A stretch of DNA of 64,000 nt from Candidatus Thioglobus autotrophicus. GTDB taxonomy: Bacteria > Pseudomonadota > Gammaproteobacteria > PS1 > Pseudothioglobaceae. The position numbers and the translations under genes were made by a program. The number at the start of each line of letters is the position of its first letter. The first letter of the stretch is position 1. Shown piece by piece: positions 1 through 8,249 of this stretch. The stretch spans positions 434,001 through 498,000 of the forward strand of contig NZ_CP010552.1 in NCBI RefSeq assembly GCF_001293165.1, in the 5' to 3' direction. The notes beneath the pieces are model-generated. The model searched no databases and was not told where the DNA came from. It saw only the letters and a list, made by a program, of their open reading frames with translations.

Positions 1-113
1 TTAGGTATGTATTTTTCTAGTGCTGCTATTCTAATATTTATATTGGATTTGGAAAGATAGCCTTCTAGAAATTCAAATCTTACAATATATTTTTTTATAA
101 ATTTTATAATCAT
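1..113 (-). CDS. Partial hypothetical protein, N-terminal 37 codons only
   Basis: An open frame begins with ATG at 113 and runs off the left edge of the window without a stop. It starts 5 bases after the stop of the sulfotransferase-like gene, and an AAGG lies about 10 bases upstream, so it looks like the next gene of the same operon. The visible part is basic and then leucine/isoleucine rich (MIIKFIKKYIVRFEFLEGYL at the start). I recognise no family in so short a fragment. Confidence 0.45.
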   Translation of the reverse strand, partial: MIIKFIKKYIVRFEFLEGYLSKSNINIRIAALEKYIP

Positions 114-118
114 TTTTT

Positions 119-1108
119 TTAAACCTTGTTGTATAAATATTCCTTTAAATGCCTTTCAATGAGCCTTAGCTCATCTTTATCCAAAAGTTCCTTATATATA
201 CCGATATTTTTGCTTGAAGCGACAGAGTCATAATTTGAGTATAAACCCTTGTCAATACTCAAAAAATCACATACTTCATCGGAAACAACACTATGTCTTT
301 CAACAAATTCTTCAAATCGAACTATTTTAATAAAATCACTATCTACAGATTCTATCCTTAACATCATTTCCTTATACCAGTCAATATATTCACTGACAGA
401 CCGAGCATTTTTATGCTTTTTTAACTCACAATACTGGTCTCTAGGATCTCTAACAACAAGAATAACCTTTCTATTAGGAAAATAATCAGTTGAATTGACT
501 GGATTCCAGCCAGATCCTGCCTGATTAAGTAAAGTGTACTTTTTATCATGAACTCCAAACATTTTCAAATGCAATTCACGAGTTTTTTCAACAAAATCTA
601 CTCCAATGGTGGGTAAATACTTATCTTTAGCATAGTCTTTATTTATTATTTTTAGACGGTTATATATTCTCTTAAAGAATGGCGCAGTAAACCATTCCCA
701 GTGGGAGTTATAGGGAAGCGAACTAACAACAAGACTATCAACATATAAGTCAATTAATTTATAATACGCATTGATATTATCCCCATACCCCATTCCAGGA
801 TTATATTTGGTGTGTTTACGACCTAGCTTATATGCTATTTTTTTAAATTTAACTATATTTAAATGCGCACTTGGATGACTAAAAAAAAATCCACATGATG
901 CATGAAGTGACATTATCCCGTATGGCACTTGAGGTAAAAGATATTCCTCTCCATTAAGCGGATCGTATGAGTCACTTCTACCAGATAAAAAATCATACAC
1001 TGCACCTGCGCCAGAGTAAAAAGTTCCTAAAGTTATTACGAATTTTGGAGGAAAATTTTCCTTATCACGCAAATTTAGAGTGAACTTTTTTTTTACAGAT
1101 TTAGACAT
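119..1108 (-). CDS. Sulfotransferase-like protein (P-loop, PAPS-dependent fold)
   Basis: 329 residues. Residues about 23-40 read FVITLGTFYSGAGAVYDFL, which fits the 5'-phosphosulfate-binding P-loop of sulfotransferases. Around residue 215-228 the segment KVILVVRDPRDQY matches the RDPRD 3'-phosphate-binding motif of the same superfamily. The family moves sulfate from PAPS to a hydroxyl or amino group; the acceptor here is unknown. Its start overlaps the end of the CMP-sugar synthetase gene by 8 bases, so a surface glycan is the likely acceptor. That acceptor is inferred from context only. There is no signal peptide, so a cytoplasmic enzyme is expected. Confidence 0.7.
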   Translation of the reverse strand: MSKSVKKKFTLNLRDKENFPPKFVITLGTFYSGAGAVYDFLSGRSDSYDPLNGEEYLLPQVPYGIMSLHASCGFFFSHPSAHLNIVKFKKIAYKLGRKHTKYNPGMGYGDNINAYYKLIDLYVDSLVVSSLPYNSHWEWFTAPFFKRIYNRLKIINKDYAKDKYLPTIGVDFVEKTRELHLKMFGVHDKKYTLLNQAGSGWNPVNSTDYFPNRKVILVVRDPRDQYCELKKHKNARSVSEYIDWYKEMMLRIESVDSDFIKIVRFEEFVERHSVVSDEVCDFLSIDKGLYSNYDSVASSKNIGIYKELLDKDELRLIERHLKEYLYNKV

Positions 1109-1838
1109 ATAAGTCTCTTGTTGTTTTTACTTCTCGGCAGCGATTAGACATTAGCATTTTTGCAATATTAAAATCAATCATTTCATCTATGTCTATAGAG
1201 CTCTCTCTATTCATTTTATAAGAGTAAATATTATCTTGTATAAAAAAAGTTTTTTCATTCAATATTCTTTCTATCTTACAGAGGTAGATGGCGCCATTTA
1301 ATCTGTAGTAACTTTCCAAATCTTGACTTCTGCTATTTAACACCTGATTATCCAAAAAATTTGACAAACTTCCACTAGATGGGATTGTATTACACCACAA
1401 CGGGCTATGATCTACATTACATACACTAACTATCGCATCACATTTTTTTTGCTGTAGCAACTCTATAGACTCATCTATATTTTTAACAGTTCGCAGTGGG
1501 GAAGTTGGTTGCAAAAGGACAACATAATCATACCGTTCATCAGCCTTTTGAAAAAATTCTATCGCGTGCAAAACAACACTGATTGAGCTTGCATGGTTTG
1601 AGGAAAATTTATCTGGCCGTATAAACGGTACTTTTGCACCGTATTTTTTAGCAACTGTTGAAATTTCATTATCATCTGTTGACACAACTACATTGTCAAT
1701 ATATTTTGATGCTAACGCCGCTTCGATTGTCCAAGAAATTAGTGGTTTTCCCGATAAATTAAGAATATTTTTCTTTGGTATACGCTCACTCCCACCTCTC
1801 GCAGGAATAATAGCTAAAACTTTTTTTTTGCCAATCAT
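1101..1838 (-). CDS. legF: CMP-legionaminic acid synthetase (acylneuraminate cytidylyltransferase family)
   Basis: 245 residues, the usual size for NeuA/LegF enzymes, which activate a nonulosonic acid with CTP and release pyrophosphate. The N-terminal nucleotide-binding motif IIPARGGSERIPKKN is at residues 10-24. LLQPTSPLR at about 108-116 and a late SIDID acidic motif (metal binding) are also typical. The gene overlaps ptmE by one base (TAATG) and closes the block of legionaminic acid genes. Legionaminic rather than sialic specificity is inferred from PtmE, LegB and LegC upstream. A second, divergent paralogue lies at 14177-14884. Confidence 0.85.
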   Translation of the reverse strand: MIGKKKVLAIIPARGGSERIPKKNILNLSGKPLISWTIEAALASKYIDNVVVSTDDNEISTVAKKYGAKVPFIRPDKFSSNHASSISVVLHAIEFFQKADERYDYVVLLQPTSPLRTVKNIDESIELLQQKKCDAIVSVCNVDHSPLWCNTIPSSGSLSNFLDNQVLNSRSQDLESYYRLNGAIYLCKIERILNEKTFFIQDNIYSYKMNRESSIDIDEMIDFNIAKMLMSNRCREVKTTRDLYV

Positions 1839-2887
1839 TATGAAAATTGACTCACATCTCTTTGTGCTTGGTCAAACTGTTCTATTTGCCCAATATCTAG
1901 CCAGTATTCATGGACAGGAAACATGTTAATTTTCCCAGAATCTCTTCTTTTTTGTTCCAATAACTGAGGCATATCTAAATAACTTTTCCCATCAACCATA
2001 TCAAGCATCGAAGGGTTTAATACATAAATACCTGCATTAACAAAAAAACGATGAATAGGCTTTTCTTCAATGGATATAACATACTTTCCGTTAGTTTCAA
2101 CCACTCCATAAGGCACCTGAAAATCATATTCTCGTACACACATTGTTACATCTTCGCCCTCTTGAAGATGAAATCTCAACAGCTCTTTAAAATCTATCTT
2201 AGTTAACAAATCTCCATTCATCATTAATATTGGCAGTCTTGGCAAGTTATCCGGCAATAATCCGAGACTACCGGCAGTACCCAGTGGTTCATCTTCATAA
2301 ATATATTTAATGCTTACATTCCAATCACTACCATCACCAAAATACTCTCGCACCATTTCAGCTTTGTAATGTGTTGAAATATAAAAATTATAAAATCCTG
2401 CATCAATAAACTGATTTATAATATTTTCAAGAATTGGTTTATTCCCTACTTTTAATAGTGGTTTGGGAGTGTTGTTAGTAAGTGGCGCCAATCTTTTTCC
2501 AAAACCTCCTGCCATCAAAAAAACTGGATTATTAAATTTTTTCTTCTCTATCAAGTGCTGTAACGTTTCTAGCCCAACAATCCTTCCATCGCTATCAACA
2601 ATAGGAATTTGCAACAAATCTAACTCTTTCATCTTTGCAAGGATATTGGACTTATCACCACCTGCTAATACCACTATTGGGTTTTTATGCATAATTTCAG
2701 TTAATAAGGTATTCATTGGAAGTTGGCTGATTAATCCACGACGAATATCACCATCTGTTATAGAGCCAATCAATCGCTCGTCATCATCCACAACCATCAC
2801 AATGCGTAACGATTCTTGGTTCAATATCTTAATGGCCACTTCCATTGTATCCTCCACTTTGAGGATTGTCTTTTTCCAATTATGCAT
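1838..2887 (-). CDS. ptmE: Glucosamine-1-phosphate guanylyltransferase, PtmE type (CBS pair plus nucleotidyltransferase)
   Basis: 349 residues in two parts. Residues 1 to about 115 form a CBS-domain pair (GSITDGDIRRGLI and later IVDSDGRIVGLETL). Residues about 120-349 form a sugar nucleotidyltransferase with MAGGFGKRLAPLT and the acidic MMNGDLL motif. In Campylobacter jejuni PtmE makes GDP-GlcN to open the GDP-linked route to legionaminic acid, and the CBS-plus-transferase layout matches it. Its position beside legF and upstream of the other leg genes supports that role. GDP specificity is inferred from the family and cannot be proved from sequence alone. Confidence 0.82.
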   Translation of the reverse strand: MHNWKKTILKVEDTMEVAIKILNQESLRIVMVVDDDERLIGSITDGDIRRGLISQLPMNTLLTEIMHKNPIVVLAGGDKSNILAKMKELDLLQIPIVDSDGRIVGLETLQHLIEKKKFNNPVFLMAGGFGKRLAPLTNNTPKPLLKVGNKPILENIINQFIDAGFYNFYISTHYKAEMVREYFGDGSDWNVSIKYIYEDEPLGTAGSLGLLPDNLPRLPILMMNGDLLTKIDFKELLRFHLQEGEDVTMCVREYDFQVPYGVVETNGKYVISIEEKPIHRFFVNAGIYVLNPSMLDMVDGKSYLDMPQLLEQKRRDSGKINMFPVHEYWLDIGQIEQFDQAQRDVSQFS

Positions 2888-2910
2888 AACTAATATCTAC
2901 GTAATATATT

Positions 2911-4125
2911 TTAATTTCCATTCCAAATAGGGTTTTTTAATTCCCATTTACCATTAACCTTATTCCATAAATGCGGAGATCTGAATTTTTCAATTGCGTC
3001 ATGATACTGTTGTATAGTAATATCCATATAATTACAACAATCCTGAATATATTGTTGCGGAAATTCTCCATCAAACCTTTTAATTAACGAAATTCCTTCG
3101 TCTCGAGTAATATCACCATTTCTAACTTCCTGCGCAGAATCATAAGTCGCTCTACCAATGCCAAATTTAATTGTTGTTGTATGATAATGCAGCCAGTCGA
3201 TTTTATCATCCAAAGAGCTATACTTGCTAAAACTCCCCTCTGTTCTATGATCATTTGGCATAAAGTTACTATTCTCAACCGAATAGTAATAAACATCTTG
3301 AGGGTGCCATTTTATATAGTAGCCTAAATAATGAACCTCAGTTCCCGTCTTTTCTATCTCATACGGACTCACTGGAAAATAAGCCTCAAGATCAGACAAT
3401 TTAAACCCAAAATCATCAATCAAGTCTTTTGCAGGAACGCCTCCCAATACCAAATCTTGTATACTTAATTCTGCGCTATAATATTTTTGATCTCTAGTGG
3501 GATTTTCATTATCTTCAATAGCATTACCATACTCAGCCTCATTCTCACCAAAAACAACCAATGGGATATCTAATAAAACTGATAATCTAGGGGCAAGATT
3601 TTTCTGGCCTAAAATAAAAGGCTGGAATGGATGTCCAAGATTTAGAAAGGAATTCTTTGTCAGAAATCGATGCAGTTTTTTATTTTGATTATAGGTGTAA
3701 TTAGCAAAACCAGCATCTAGCCATGCATCAAAATTTCTTCTACCAATATCAGTATATAAAGCAGGTGGCCAAGTAATTAGTATTGGATTCATATTGTACT
3801 TATACTTCAGAATATGGGCCGCTTGAACGCTATCCTTGCCGCCACTACCTGGCACCACGACATCATATCGACCATCATTGCGTCTAAATCGATTACACAA
3901 CTCTTCAAGTTCTTTGTGTCTATCTTTCCAATTTATAGACTTTTTCATCTCGGCATAACGACATGCATCACAAATCCCATCTTCACCAAAAGCTAAAGTC
4001 TTTTTCTTTTCTTTAGCTGTTTGTTTAAATTCAATAGTTGAAGATGGCCTCTGATTATTCATAGTGCACTTTTTGCAAAACTTCACTTCAAGTGGGAGGC
4101 CATATTTTCCAGTTAATTCTTTCAT
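2911..4125 (-). CDS. wbuX: N-acetyl sugar amidotransferase (WbuX/WbpG/PseA family)
   Basis: 404 residues. A PP-loop ATP-binding motif, VVPGSGGKDSVQAA, is at about residues 89-102. Two cysteine pairs (CKKCTMNN near residue 17 and ICDACRY near 52) look like a zinc site. Members of this family use ATP and ammonia delivered by dedicated HisH/HisF paralogues to convert an N-acetyl to an acetamidino group on a sugar. The hisH and hisF paralogues follow immediately in the same operon, so the trio is complete. The probable substrate is a legionaminic acid derivative. Pseudaminic acid is less likely because no pseB/pseC type genes are present. Confidence 0.85.
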   Translation of the reverse strand: MKELTGKYGLPLEVKFCKKCTMNNQRPSSTIEFKQTAKEKKKTLAFGEDGICDACRYAEMKKSINWKDRHKELEELCNRFRRNDGRYDVVVPGSGGKDSVQAAHILKYKYNMNPILITWPPALYTDIGRRNFDAWLDAGFANYTYNQNKKLHRFLTKNSFLNLGHPFQPFILGQKNLAPRLSVLLDIPLVVFGENEAEYGNAIEDNENPTRDQKYYSAELSIQDLVLGGVPAKDLIDDFGFKLSDLEAYFPVSPYEIEKTGTEVHYLGYYIKWHPQDVYYYSVENSNFMPNDHRTEGSFSKYSSLDDKIDWLHYHTTTIKFGIGRATYDSAQEVRNGDITRDEGISLIKRFDGEFPQQYIQDCCNYMDITIQQYHDAIEKFRSPHLWNKVNGKWELKNPIWNGN

Positions 4126-4147
4126 TTATACACCAACTATATTGCTC

Positions 4148-4744
4148 TTATAATTTAATAAAGTTTGATAATAACCTTATACCTGCTTCACGGCTTTTTT
4201 CTGGATGAAATTGAACTCCATAAATGCTTCCTTTATGTATTGCAGAAACAAAACTATGGTTATTGTATTTTGTTAATGCAGTAATATCAGTATAGTTAAC
4301 CATCTCATACGAGTGCATAAAATAAAACTCCTCATTCTCTACACCATCTAACAAAACATTAGGATTCTTTACATTAATCTTATTAAAGCCTACGTGTGGT
4401 ATTTTTCCATCACATAAGATCAGCTTTACTTCTGCACTTATCAAGCCCAAACCTTTGGTTTTGCCAAATTCAAACCCCAAGTCTGCCATTATTTGCATGC
4501 CAAGACAAATACCTAAGATTGGCTTACTAAATTCTTGTATGGGATTAATAAAATTATCATTCTCCAGTTCTTGCATGCCATCTTTAAAACTACCAACCCC
4601 TGGAATTATGAGCTTATCAACCAAACTAAAATCTGATGGTTTATTAATAACTAACGTATTACCGCCAGCCCTCTCAACAGCCTTTTTAATGCTGTGAATA
4701 TTGCCAGCAATTCCATAATTCACAATTCCAATTATGTTGCTCAC
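4148..4744 (-). CDS. hisH: Glutamine amidotransferase subunit, HisH paralogue of sugar amidotransferase system
   Basis: 198 residues, a class I glutamine amidotransferase. The nucleophilic cysteine is in ILGICLGMQIM near residue 79, and the His/Glu pair is in VQFHPEKS near residue 180. It releases ammonia from glutamine and passes it through the HisF-like partner. No other histidine biosynthesis gene is nearby and wbuX is adjacent, so this is the specialised paralogue (HisH2/WbuY type) and not the histidine enzyme. It shares a one-base overlap with hisF (position 4744), which suggests translational coupling. Confidence 0.87.
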   Translation of the reverse strand: MSNIIGIVNYGIAGNIHSIKKAVERAGGNTLVINKPSDFSLVDKLIIPGVGSFKDGMQELENDNFINPIQEFSKPILGICLGMQIMADLGFEFGKTKGLGLISAEVKLILCDGKIPHVGFNKINVKNPNVLLDGVENEEFYFMHSYEMVNYTDITALTKYNNHSFVSAIHKGSIYGVQFHPEKSREAGIRLLSNFIKL

Positions 4745-5493
4745 TATGACACCACCTCATTATTATTTAGATACTTTTTAATATCATGAATAGTTACCCT
4801 ATCATAGTGTAGCAAGCTTGCTATCGCCACACCACTAGGGTGCGCCACTTCAATCAATGCTTTAATGTCCTCTAAAGAGCCAGCGCCACTTGACACAACA
4901 ACGGGAATATTTACCAAGTTCACAACTTTTGACGCCAATTCAATATCAAAGCCTCTACACCTGCCATCTGTATCTACAGATTGCAATAAAACCTCACCAG
5001 CCCCTCTTTCCTCTATTTCTTTTACCCAATGTAACACATCTTTTTGGCCTTGAATACGACCACAGTCAGTATAGCACTCCCAATAATTCTCCCACTTTTT
5101 AGCCTCTATATTAACAACAATTGCCTGACTTCCAAATATTTTTGCAGCTTTGTCAATAATATCTGGATCCTTTTGAACGACATGTGTATTAATAACAACT
5201 TTATCTGCGCCCATATGGAGCATCTTGGAAAAATCATCAATGCTTTTAACGCCACCGCCAGCAGCAAACGGAATAAATAATTTATTTGCCACTTGCTCAA
5301 TTTCATTAAAAAGAATTTCACGTTGATATAAAGAAGAGACTATGTCAATATAAAACAACTCATCAGCCCCTTGATCATAATATTTCTTCGCTAATTCTGA
5401 TGGATTTCCCACCTTTCTAAGACCTTCAAAGTGAACTGGTTTAACCACATAGGGTGGCTTTACATCTAATTTTGCAATTATTCTAACTGTCAT
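4744..5493 (-). CDS. hisF: HisF-like cyclase-subunit paralogue of sugar amidotransferase system
   Basis: 249 residues with the HisF TIM-barrel pattern: RIIAKLDVKPPYVVK at the N-terminus, then AAGGGVKS and a late VVSSGAGS phosphate site. The first catalytic aspartate of HisF is kept (KLDVK, residue 9). The second (the Asp of AIDAK in true HisF) is glutamate here, in VVNIEAKKW near residue 128. That change fits a paralogue that mainly channels ammonia to WbuX and no longer needs full imidazole-glycerol-phosphate synthase chemistry. The substitution is visible; the loss of activity is inferred. Confidence 0.87.
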   Translation of the reverse strand: MTVRIIAKLDVKPPYVVKPVHFEGLRKVGNPSELAKKYYDQGADELFYIDIVSSLYQREILFNEIEQVANKLFIPFAAGGGVKSIDDFSKMLHMGADKVVINTHVVQKDPDIIDKAAKIFGSQAIVVNIEAKKWENYWECYTDCGRIQGQKDVLHWVKEIEERGAGEVLLQSVDTDGRCRGFDIELASKVVNLVNIPVVVSSGAGSLEDIKALIEVAHPSGVAIASLLHYDRVTIHDIKKYLNNNEVVS

Positions 5494-5524
5494 CTATTCA
5501 GCAACCTTAAATTAAGAGTATTTT

Positions 5525-6682
5525 TTATAAGTCATAAAAAGTTTTTTTAAGAATTCCATTCAAATCAAAATTTTTAATCACTTTTACAACCATTTTACTT
5601 GACCCCCCGTCTCCATAAAGATTTTTAGTGTTATCAACTATATTTTGAAAGTCTTCAGAATATGACTTATCAAATGCACTATCAATGCTCTCTTTCGTAG
5701 GCAGGCAACTTATAACGCTATCCGCTTTAATACGTCCTTTTTGTCTATCACCTATATCAATAGTTGCAATTTTAAAACTTGGCGCCTCAAGCAAGCCACT
5801 AGAACTATTACCCACAACAGCATCCATAAACTGCAAAGCGCTAAGATAATTCAACTGCCCCATTGATGCAAAGGCAATAGTATTATTGTGCTTAGCAACA
5901 TAGTTATCTATCATACTGTTTATAATCCTCCCATCAGTATCACTATTAGCTTTTGTAAATATTATTTTTGTATTTTTTAACTCACTAATGGAGTCTAATA
6001 ACGCTTGAAACTGAGTTCCTGACGTGGAGTTTTCAAGAGTAACTGGATGAAATGTAACCAATATATTTTTCTGACCAAGTTCAAAATTAATAATATTTAC
6101 AAAATCAGATTTAGACAATAATTGTAACTTATTAATATTATCAATCCCTAAGCCGCCCACATTAAAAACTCTGCTTGGACACTCCCCTAATTGAATAATT
6201 CTATTTCTATACTCATCGGTAGCAGCAAAGTGTAAATGGCTCATCTTGGTTATTGAATGTCTAATATATTCATCAAATGCACCCTCAGTAGCCTCCCCAC
6301 CATGTAAATGTGCTACAGGTATTTTTGCAATCATTGCCGCACTCACCGCCGAGAAGATCTCAAAACGGTCACCTAGAACCACCAACAAATCTGGACGTAA
6401 GTCGGCAAATGCTTTAGAACATTCAGTTATGCCTATTCCCATAGACTTGCTAATCGCCAATTTACTATCAGACAAAAGCGATATATCTACTTTTTTATCA
6501 ATCGAAAAACCGTCTTTTTCAATCTGTTGGTAAGTATTGCCAAATTCTTCAAACAAGTGCATGCCAGTTGCAATAATTTGCAAATCTAAAGCGGTATCGG
6601 CATCAATTTCCTTCATTAGCCAATAAAGCAATCCGTATTCCGCCCTTGTTCCAGTAACAACGCAGATTTTTCTTTTGGTCAT
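5525..6682 (-). CDS. legG: Hydrolysing NDP-sugar 2-epimerase of legionaminic acid pathway (NeuC/LegG)
   Basis: 385 residues, the typical size of NeuC/LegG enzymes. The N-terminal CVVTGTRAEYGLLYWLM matches the family signature; LVVLGDRFEIFSA and the C-terminal GNSSSGLLEAPSF (UDP/GDP phosphate binding) follow. The enzyme hydrolyses the nucleotide and inverts C2, here probably turning a GDP-linked 2,4-diacetamido sugar into free 2,4-diacetamido-2,4,6-trideoxymannose for LegI. It overlaps legI by 4 bases. Specificity for the diacetamido sugar is inferred from LegB, LegC and LegH next to it. Confidence 0.87.
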   Translation of the reverse strand: MTKRKICVVTGTRAEYGLLYWLMKEIDADTALDLQIIATGMHLFEEFGNTYQQIEKDGFSIDKKVDISLLSDSKLAISKSMGIGITECSKAFADLRPDLLVVLGDRFEIFSAVSAAMIAKIPVAHLHGGEATEGAFDEYIRHSITKMSHLHFAATDEYRNRIIQLGECPSRVFNVGGLGIDNINKLQLLSKSDFVNIINFELGQKNILVTFHPVTLENSTSGTQFQALLDSISELKNTKIIFTKANSDTDGRIINSMIDNYVAKHNNTIAFASMGQLNYLSALQFMDAVVGNSSSGLLEAPSFKIATIDIGDRQKGRIKADSVISCLPTKESIDSAFDKSYSEDFQNIVDNTKNLYGDGGSSKMVVKVIKNFDLNGILKKTFYDL

Positions 6683-7674
6683 ATTAACTCATCTGTATTG
6701 TAGTCTTTAGAGGCAACTGTTCCTATAACTTCATCCCATTGCATCGGACTAATGCCACTTCCTGGCCTTTTAGTGGCTATATTTCCATCTGTTAACAAAT
6801 CGCCTTTTTTAATATTCTGACTGGCAATAATAGATTTTCTTGCAATCTCGATGTTGGCACTCTCGCTTGATGATGGTTTCTTCTTGCTACTACCTAGCGC
6901 TTTTTCAATATTCCTAATAGCATTTACCATCGCTTTCAATTCTTTCGGCTCTAATGATGCTTTATGGTCTGGGCCATCCATTGTTTTGTCCAACGTAAAA
7001 TGCTTTTCTATACATGAGGCGCCCATTGCTACAGCGGCTATATCTACTTCTATACCTAATGTGTGATCACTGTAGCCAACATTGACGTCAAATTCCTTAT
7101 GTATTGTCAACATTGCATTGAGATTTACATCTTCCATTGGTGTTGGATACATTGTATTTGCGTGTAATACTGTTATATTTTCTTTTAATGATCCTGAATT
7201 AATCAAAACATTTAATGCACTTTCAACCTCTTTAAGGCTTGACATACCTGTTGATAGTACAATCTGTTTATTTAATGAGCCAACATGCCTCAAATATGGC
7301 AAATTGGTAATTTCACCACTAGCTATTTTGAAAATTTGCATTCCTAAATCACTCAAGAGATTGATACTATCATGATCAAATGGTGTAGATAAAAACATTA
7401 TGTCTTTCTCTTGGCAATAAGCAATCAATTCCTTATGGGTTTCCATATCAAGCTCAAGCTTTTTTAGCATATCAAACTGAGATTCTGACGCATTGGTAGT
7501 TTGCTTTTGATATTCAGCCTTCTGAGTGTTTTTAGCTACTAAATTTTCAGCCTTGAAAGATTGAAATTTAACAGCATTAGCCCCAGAATTGGCGGCTACA
7601 TCAATTAATTGCTTTGCCAAATCAACTGAACCATTATGGTTAACACCAGCTTCTGCAATAATAAATACACTCAT
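6679..7674 (-). CDS. legI: Legionaminic acid synthase (NeuB family, SAF domain)
   Basis: 331 residues. A NeuB TIM barrel fills about residues 1-255 (IAEAGVNHNGS at the start, NAVKFQSF, FKIASGEITN, GYSDHT, CIEKHFTLD). A C-terminal SAF/antifreeze-like domain follows at about 275-331 (ARKSIIASQNIKKGDLLT). It condenses the six-carbon sugar from LegG with phosphoenolpyruvate. It has no cupin extension, unlike the second NeuB-like gene at 16396-17937. It overlaps legG and legH by 4 bases each. Confidence 0.9.
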   Translation of the reverse strand: MSVFIIAEAGVNHNGSVDLAKQLIDVAANSGANAVKFQSFKAENLVAKNTQKAEYQKQTTNASESQFDMLKKLELDMETHKELIAYCQEKDIMFLSTPFDHDSINLLSDLGMQIFKIASGEITNLPYLRHVGSLNKQIVLSTGMSSLKEVESALNVLINSGSLKENITVLHANTMYPTPMEDVNLNAMLTIHKEFDVNVGYSDHTLGIEVDIAAVAMGASCIEKHFTLDKTMDGPDHKASLEPKELKAMVNAIRNIEKALGSSKKKPSSSESANIEIARKSIIASQNIKKGDLLTDGNIATKRPGSGISPMQWDEVIGTVASKDYNTDELI

Positions 7675-8249
7675 GTCACCAAACTCCCGGCCTTAATAAA
7701 GCTATTCTTACCTATTGTGATTGACTCTTTAGTTATCACACCACTACCAATAAAACATCCAGATTGCACTATAACACCGCCATTGATGGTTGCATTTGTA
7801 GAAATGTGGCAATGCTTAGATATTTGGCAATCATGCTCAATTAATACTTTCGAATTTATAATACAATTATTGCCTATTGTGGCGCTCGCATTAATTAATG
7901 CATTATGCATTATAACAACACCATTGCCAATAGAGGCATGCGAAGATACGTAAGCATTCGGAGAGGCAATGCTAGGTAGTATGAATCCAGCATCGACAGC
8001 TAAATCAAATAATTTTATTCTAAGTGATGGTGATTTAATTTGCCCAGTTGTTACTAGGGCATAATTATATTTCTTTACCAAAATAGGCAAGTCAGAATCA
8101 TTACCAATAATAGGATACCCAAGGACATTGGATCCTAAAAGTTCTGGCTTATCCACTATTCCTGCAATCTTAAATCGGCCCTCTCTCTCAATAACATCAA
8201 TAACAGATTTACAGTGCCCACCACCCCCAATTAAGATTATCTCTTTCAT
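7671..8249 (-). CDS. legH: Sugar O/N-acyltransferase, PglD/NeuD/LegH type (left-handed beta-helix)
   Basis: 192 residues. The N-terminal Rossmann-like PglD domain starts IILIGGGGHCKSVID. From about residue 95 there are hexapeptide repeats of the left-handed beta-helix (ASIGNGVVIMHNALINASATIG and onward, with isoleucine/valine every six residues). LegH acetylates the 4-amino group made by LegC with acetyl-CoA, and the position between legC and legI fits. The catalytic His is probably the one in LIEHDCQI near residue 138. A NeuD-type O-acetyltransferase is the alternative. Confidence 0.82.
   Translation of the reverse strand: MKEIILIGGGGHCKSVIDVIEREGRFKIAGIVDKPELLGSNVLGYPIIGNDSDLPILVKKYNYALVTTGQIKSPSLRIKLFDLAVDAGFILPSIASPNAYVSSHASIGNGVVIMHNALINASATIGNNCIINSKVLIEHDCQISKHCHISTNATINGGVIVQSGCFIGSGVITKESITIGKNSFIKAGSLVT

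Noticed and set aside
249-485. Plus-strand open frame of 78 codons inside the sulfotransferase-like gene
   Set aside because: It is the antisense shadow of a gene with clear motifs and has no ribosome-binding site or recognisable product. The same reasoning removed all other frames lying opposite or out of frame within called genes.
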